A DNA stretch of 64,000 bases from Malurus cyaneus samueli (Eukaryota; Chordata; Aves; Passeriformes; Maluridae): assembly GCA_009741485.1 (NCBI GenBank), contig CM019220.1, forward strand, positions 26,229,048 to 26,293,047. Direction: 5' to 3'. The notes under the pieces are model-generated. The model was not told the DNA's origin. It saw nothing but the letters and a program-made list of their open reading frames with translations, and did not search any database. How positions within the stretch are numbered: the stretch's first letter is position 1; each line of letters opens with the position of its first letter. This document shows positions 59,858 to 64,000 of this stretch, one piece after another. The translations under genes and the position numbers were made by a program.

Positions 59858-61262
59858 GATATCAGATGTTGCAAAGGAAGGTAGGAAAAAAGCCCACTGC
59901 GTGATTATGGAGAGATCTACCCACTGGATATTCTCAGGGCTGACTGATGAGGTGATGCAGGAAGGTGTGTAAGGGATATAATTTTTTAACCAGTTGTATT
60001 TTTAGAAAGGAATAAAATGTTTGAATGGCATAATGAGACGTTAATGGCCGTATCAGTTAATAAAATAAATGCCATGCTGTTATTCATGGTATGTTAAGAG
60101 TAAGAATCATTGACATTGTATGCATAAAGTAGACACGAATAATGGCAGAACCTATTAGGCTCTAACTTCAAAAATACCCAGCAATTATGAAACTTTAATT
60201 AACAATCTTAACTTACACATATATTTACATATTAATGGTCCTAAGTGGTAATTGTAATTGTCTCTCATCATTGCTTCCTTTGACCCTCATTTTTCAAATA
60301 AGAAATATGAAATTCCATTAAGTAACATTAATAGTAGAAAATTAATTTAAGGCGATATATCATCAATTAGCAAACCCTTAACACATCTCACTATTTTCAC
60401 CTGATGCTTACTTGAAGAAAAGGAAGCTAATTATTTTATGTATGCCTGAATGTGAGGATATCATCTTATGCATGCATGATGGAAATGAGAAATAAAGTAT
60501 ATTAGATTTCCTGGCCTTGATCCAGTAAAGCATCAAAATTCATGTTGACATTTCCAGACTATTTATGTGTGGCTGGTGAAGGGCAAAGAACTCCTCAACG
60601 CACAGAGCCAGCCCTTCTGACTGGGAAACCCTGCACTTCTCACAGGGCTCCTCTTGTGCCTGGGGTACTTTGTTTGGGGTTTTTCACTGTAACTAAATGT
60701 TCTCACAAGGAAACCAGAACTTCCTCCATCTAATTAATGCATCTGGTTTATCTCTGCACCTTCCCTTATGGAACGGCTCTCCTGATTCATCCTCCTTCGT
60801 GGGGAATGACATCCCACGGCTGCTGTGCGTGATGGATCAAGATTAGGAAGCAGCATTTGCATCTGGCCAGTAGGTCTTCAGTCATCAAATTGACAAATGA
60901 AGCTAATGTAGAATAATAATGTGTGAACTTGCTTCCAAGTCCTGAAAACTAAAATACATTTTAGTCTTACATTTACACAGAGTGGTGCTCTCATAAGGAA
61001 AAAAGAAAAAAGAAATTACGAAAGCCATTAGAAACTAAATGCCTCTTATTTGTCATGTCATTAAGGTGATCATCATCTGTTACAGGGCATTTATGGTTTC
61101 TTGGACTGCAAATGTTACTCTTGTCCAGAAAAGCTAGAATTATTATTGTTATTTCTTTAAATGCCAGCCCTGTAAATAATGTCTCTTGAAGTTTTTACCT
61201 CTTTTTCAAAGGCTGTGAATATTAGTGTTCTTTGAAAAGTGTTTCCTTTATGAGAATTGGTT
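59858..61262. other. Intronic sequence, nothing recognised
   Basis: AT-rich, rich in TAAT/ATTA words at 60170-60420; it may contain conserved non-coding DNA but there is no specific evidence. Confidence 0.3.
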
Positions 61263-61510
61263 GATCATAGAATCGCAGAAGGTTTTGGATTGGAAGAGAC
61301 CTTAAAACTCATCAAGTTCCACCCCCTGCCATGGATAGGGATGCCTTCCACTATTCCAGGTTGCTCCAAGCCCCATACAACCTGGCCTTGGACACTTCCA
61401 GGGATGGGGCAGTCACAGCTTCTCTGGGCTACCTGTGCCAGGGCCTCACCACACTCACAGGGAAGAATTTCTTCCGTGTATGTGGTCTAAAACTCCTCTC
61501 TCTTACTATG
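61263..61510 (-). mobile_element. CR1 LINE fragment, 3' UTR, antisense
   Basis: GATCATAGAATCGCAGAAGG, then GGAAGAGACCTTAAAACTCA, CCAGGTTGCTCCAAGCCCCA, CCTGGCCTTGGACACTTCCA and CTCACAGGGAAGAATTTCTT. About 245 bp, the same subfamily as the copy at 55.0 kb. Confidence 0.92.
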
Positions 61511-61779
61511 TTGTCAACAATGGAACATACTGTAAAGATAGTTGGAAGAACACAGGTATATTTTTCCTCTCATTTTTATATGATTTTTACTTCGTTATCC
61601 ACGTGAATGTCAGACTGGGAGGCTTTTTGGCTCTGTGAGGAGTGTGGCTGATAGACTGGTACATGTAACTTGGAATTACTTCTGACAGAAGCTTCAAATC
61701 TTCATGCTTGCAGGTTGTAAAGATGAGTTATGCATGAGCACAGTCTGAGTGCTGGCGTCAATAACAGGCTAACTTGGTA

Positions 61780-62180
61780 GAGTTTCAAGGTGTAATTAAT
61801 AAATTCCTGTGTGGGAATTAGCTCCTCCATAGCCTGAGAGCTGTCTGGGAGCAGAGGATGCCACGCTCTCCTGCTCTGCAAGTGTGTGAGAGCCCATCCG
61901 CCGCTCCATAAACGGCGTCCTTGTGGGCTCTGAAATTTCTCAGTTCTATTTGTTGGAGGATTTTGGTTTTCCTCTGCTGGGTGCTAATTAATTCAGATTC
62001 CATTGTCCTTTGAAAAATATCAGAATCCTGTTTATGGCTACAATTTAAACTGGCTGTAATCAACAGATTGATTGGTTGAAAAGAATATCAGGTAGCAAGA
62101 TTAGTTCAACATAATGAGCCAACGGACGGCTGCTGCCAGCATGAATGATGGCAACGTGCAGGGAATACACTACAGGCAGC
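61780..62180. promoter_or_regulatory. Candidate conserved non-coding element retaining CpGs
   Basis: Repeat-free segment with CATCCGCCGCTCC, AAACGGCGTCC and CCAACGGACGGCTG, unusually CpG-rich for this intron, mixed with AAGGTGTAATTAATAAATTC, GTGCTAATTAATTCAG and GGCTGTAATCAACAG. The combination resembles developmental enhancers. Inference only. Confidence 0.28.
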
Positions 62181-64000
62181 AAAGACTTCCTTTATTTTGG
62201 AGCATGTAACATCTCCAAAATTACCCCTGCTGGGTGGAAAGTTGAGGAAAACCGGGGGCAGACTAAAGGAAGTTTGCTACCAGCTTTTATCTTTACATGC
62301 AGATCTAGCAGCCAAAATGAATTACAGTTATCCATTGAAATAGCTCTGGGATACACAACCAGCAGAAGAATGGTGTGACTGTCAGAGCAAGGCTCTGCAA
62401 CATTATTCATGGTGACTTAGAGGCAATTAACCTGACTTCACTCAGCTGAGTTTTCAGAAGGAAATAAATAGCCTGACTTCAGAGTGAGAAATTCTGATTG
62501 TTTTTTATATATTGCATATTCACTGTAGAAAGTATTTGCACATTAAAGATAGCTGTAAAACATTAAATTAGGCAAACAGGCTTTATACACAGTGAAAATT
62601 AAAAGTAAATTTAGCCTATTGAGTCCTAGTCACAGTCCCTTACCTGGATCCTATTGAATCCTTTTGAAACCTTTTGGGGTTGCTGTTTCTTTAGCACAGG
62701 GAGCAGTAGGTGCCTCTGTGTCAGACAGGTGAGAAACAGGACAGAGAACAGGTAGAGCTGCTGCTCTTTCTCTGCATGGAGAGAGCAAAAGGAGAGGGAG
62801 CTGAAGATTTAGGAAAGAAAACAGGGACCAGCATGAAATCGACAGACTCACTAAAAGGAATTGGGCAAAGACATCTCTGTAAGGGCACTTGGCAGTATTT
62901 ATTGACTTACAGGAAAGCAACGTAATATAGAGTCTGAAATGCATTGTTTTAGGAAAGGGGACAAATCGATTGTGGGGGAGTAGGTAATTGATGCTGGAAG
63001 AAGGGAATTTGCATGTACAACCATAGCATGCCAAAATAAAACATGTTTGCAGGCAACAGCAGGCATTTGGAGTATGCAAATGTGAGTTTGCATATACATG
63101 TGCAAGTGTTCTGCATGCAGCAAATCTCTTGAGTAAATTTTGCAAGTTCATTTTGTGCCTCTGCTGATACAAAACTCTGTTGAGCAGAGCGTGGCTGGGG
63201 AGAGAGCAGTGAGGGGGATCCTTATGGGGCTGAAAACAAGGAACATACTGTAATTATGCTAAAGCCAAGCATTGCAAACAGGAAATGCAAAGTTATGTTT
63301 ACTATTAAAAGAGACCCAGGCATGTTAATTGATGGAAATTAGCAGTTTAAGGCATCTAAAAAAATATGTACTGACATAAAATTCTGCTGTTAAATTACGA
63401 TTAAGACATTTTCCTGTTTGTGGCCTCAAATTAGTGGAATTTTTAAAGATGCTTTTTCTCCCTGTGATGCCCTTCTGTGAATGAAGTGAGATACTCAGCC
63501 TGCATCAGATGCTCAGGAGTGGCCCAGAGCAGAGGGATTATGATAATGAAGTTGGTCTCTGTGTTTTTCTTTGCTCGTGATTTGAGGGCTGATAATTTAT
63601 GGTGATGATTTCTATCTTTTAACCTTTATATTTCATTATTTTTGCTATATTTGAATGTAAAATAGTCAATGCAATGTGTTTAAGTATTTAAATCAAGAGA
63701 TCCAGAACTGAGGACAAAACTGTTAAAACTGAACTCTGTCCCAATTTTCTCCTTACATTTGCTTAAAAAAAAAATCAAATTTTCAATTTAGATACTTAGT
63801 TTTTTGTTAAGTGAATCCTCAATCCTGTACATAGGTTTTTGTGTTTTTTACCTTGAGGTGAAAAGCAATTTCACTATCAGCTTCAAAAATGCCTTTTTTT
63901 CAAGTTATTAGTGTTCAAGATCACAAGGTGTATGTTAAGTGCTCTTCAACTTCTCCTGACAGTTATTCCAGGAAATGCAACAAAAGTGATTTTTTTTTTC
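62181..64000. other. Intronic sequence, nothing recognised
   Basis: No repeats or exons supported. Several ATTTGCAT/ATGCAAAT words occur at 63007-63094. A 173-codon minus frame at 62651-63172 is not recognisable. Confidence 0.3.

Larger units (their letters stand above)
41317..64000 (+). other. SPAG16: SPAG16 downstream intron, partial at the window edge
   Basis: It starts at the GTAGGG donor at 41317. I did not find the terminal SPAG16 exon (expected to encode a last blade with GH...E.H and a GGSDGTV-like end), so the intron continues past 64000. At least 22.7 kb long, it contains the tandem duplication, the 53-55 kb open-frame cluster, four CR1 copies and the LTR insertion. Confidence 0.65.

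Noticed and set aside
58468..59874. Several 70-140-codon frames inside the LTR insertion
   Set aside because: They sit within an LTR with no similarity to gag, pol or env and conflict with each other.
63007..63094. Cluster of POU octamers (ATTTGCAT at 63007, ATGCAAAT at 63074, TTTGCATA at 63087)
   Set aside because: The octamer occurs around ten other times in this AT-rich window, so three near matches in 90 bp are only weakly notable.
62651..63172. 173-codon minus-strand frame
   Set aside because: No family resemblance; cysteine- and leucine-rich composition typical of chance frames here.
41317..64000. Terminal SPAG16 exon
   Set aside because: I searched by eye for the expected last WD40 blade and found no acceptable match; it probably lies beyond the window.

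Overview
This is vertebrate nuclear DNA, almost certainly from a bird and probably a songbird. It is about 40% GC and CpG-poor, has no operon-like gene packing, and is sprinkled with 5'-truncated CR1 LINE fragments ending in the typical avian ATTCTATG-type tail. It also carries two LTR sequences of a kind I associate with passerine endogenous retroviruses. The species call is inference from repeat content.

The only protein-coding gene I can support is a small internal piece of SPAG16 (sperm-associated antigen 16, orthologue of Chlamydomonas PF20) on the + strand. Two exons are clear: 26075-26140 (22 codons, phase 0/0) and 41190-41316 (42 codons plus one base). Together they encode the end of one WD40 blade and most of the next, near the C-terminus of the protein. 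They are separated by an intron of 15,049 bp. Everything before 26075 and after 41316 reads as intron; I did not find the preceding or the terminal SPAG16 exon. Nearly all the open reading frames in the window are chance frames in intronic DNA.

Layout. 1-26 kb: upstream intron with four to five CR1 scraps, a 21-bp minisatellite (7.52-7.82 kb), an AT palindrome, a GC-rich block (13.2-13.9 kb) and AT-rich stretches that look like possible conserved non-coding elements. 26-41 kb: intron holding four or five CR1 pieces, a 9-bp G-rich minisatellite with a higher-order repeat (32.95-33.39 kb), an old LTR remnant (about 33.64-33.94 kb) and a G/T-only tract (40.44-40.59 kb). 41-64 kb: downstream intron with a perfect 187/198-bp tandem duplication (44.44-44.84 kb), a minus-strand cluster of protein-like open segments at 53.3-54.85 kb, several CR1 copies, and a 1.3-kb LTR insertion (58543-59852).

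The two observations I rate highest are these. (1) The LTR insertion at 58.5-59.9 kb has a precise 5-bp target duplication and an exact 18-nt tRNA-Gly primer-binding site next to an almost completely deleted internal region, so it is a collapsed provirus and not a simple solo LTR. (2) The 53.3-54.85 kb segment has several adjacent minus-strand open frames of coding-like composition with splice-like edges, which could be an unannotated nested gene, a decayed retrocopy or chance. I found no RNA genes, CRISPR arrays or clearly new multi-gene system.
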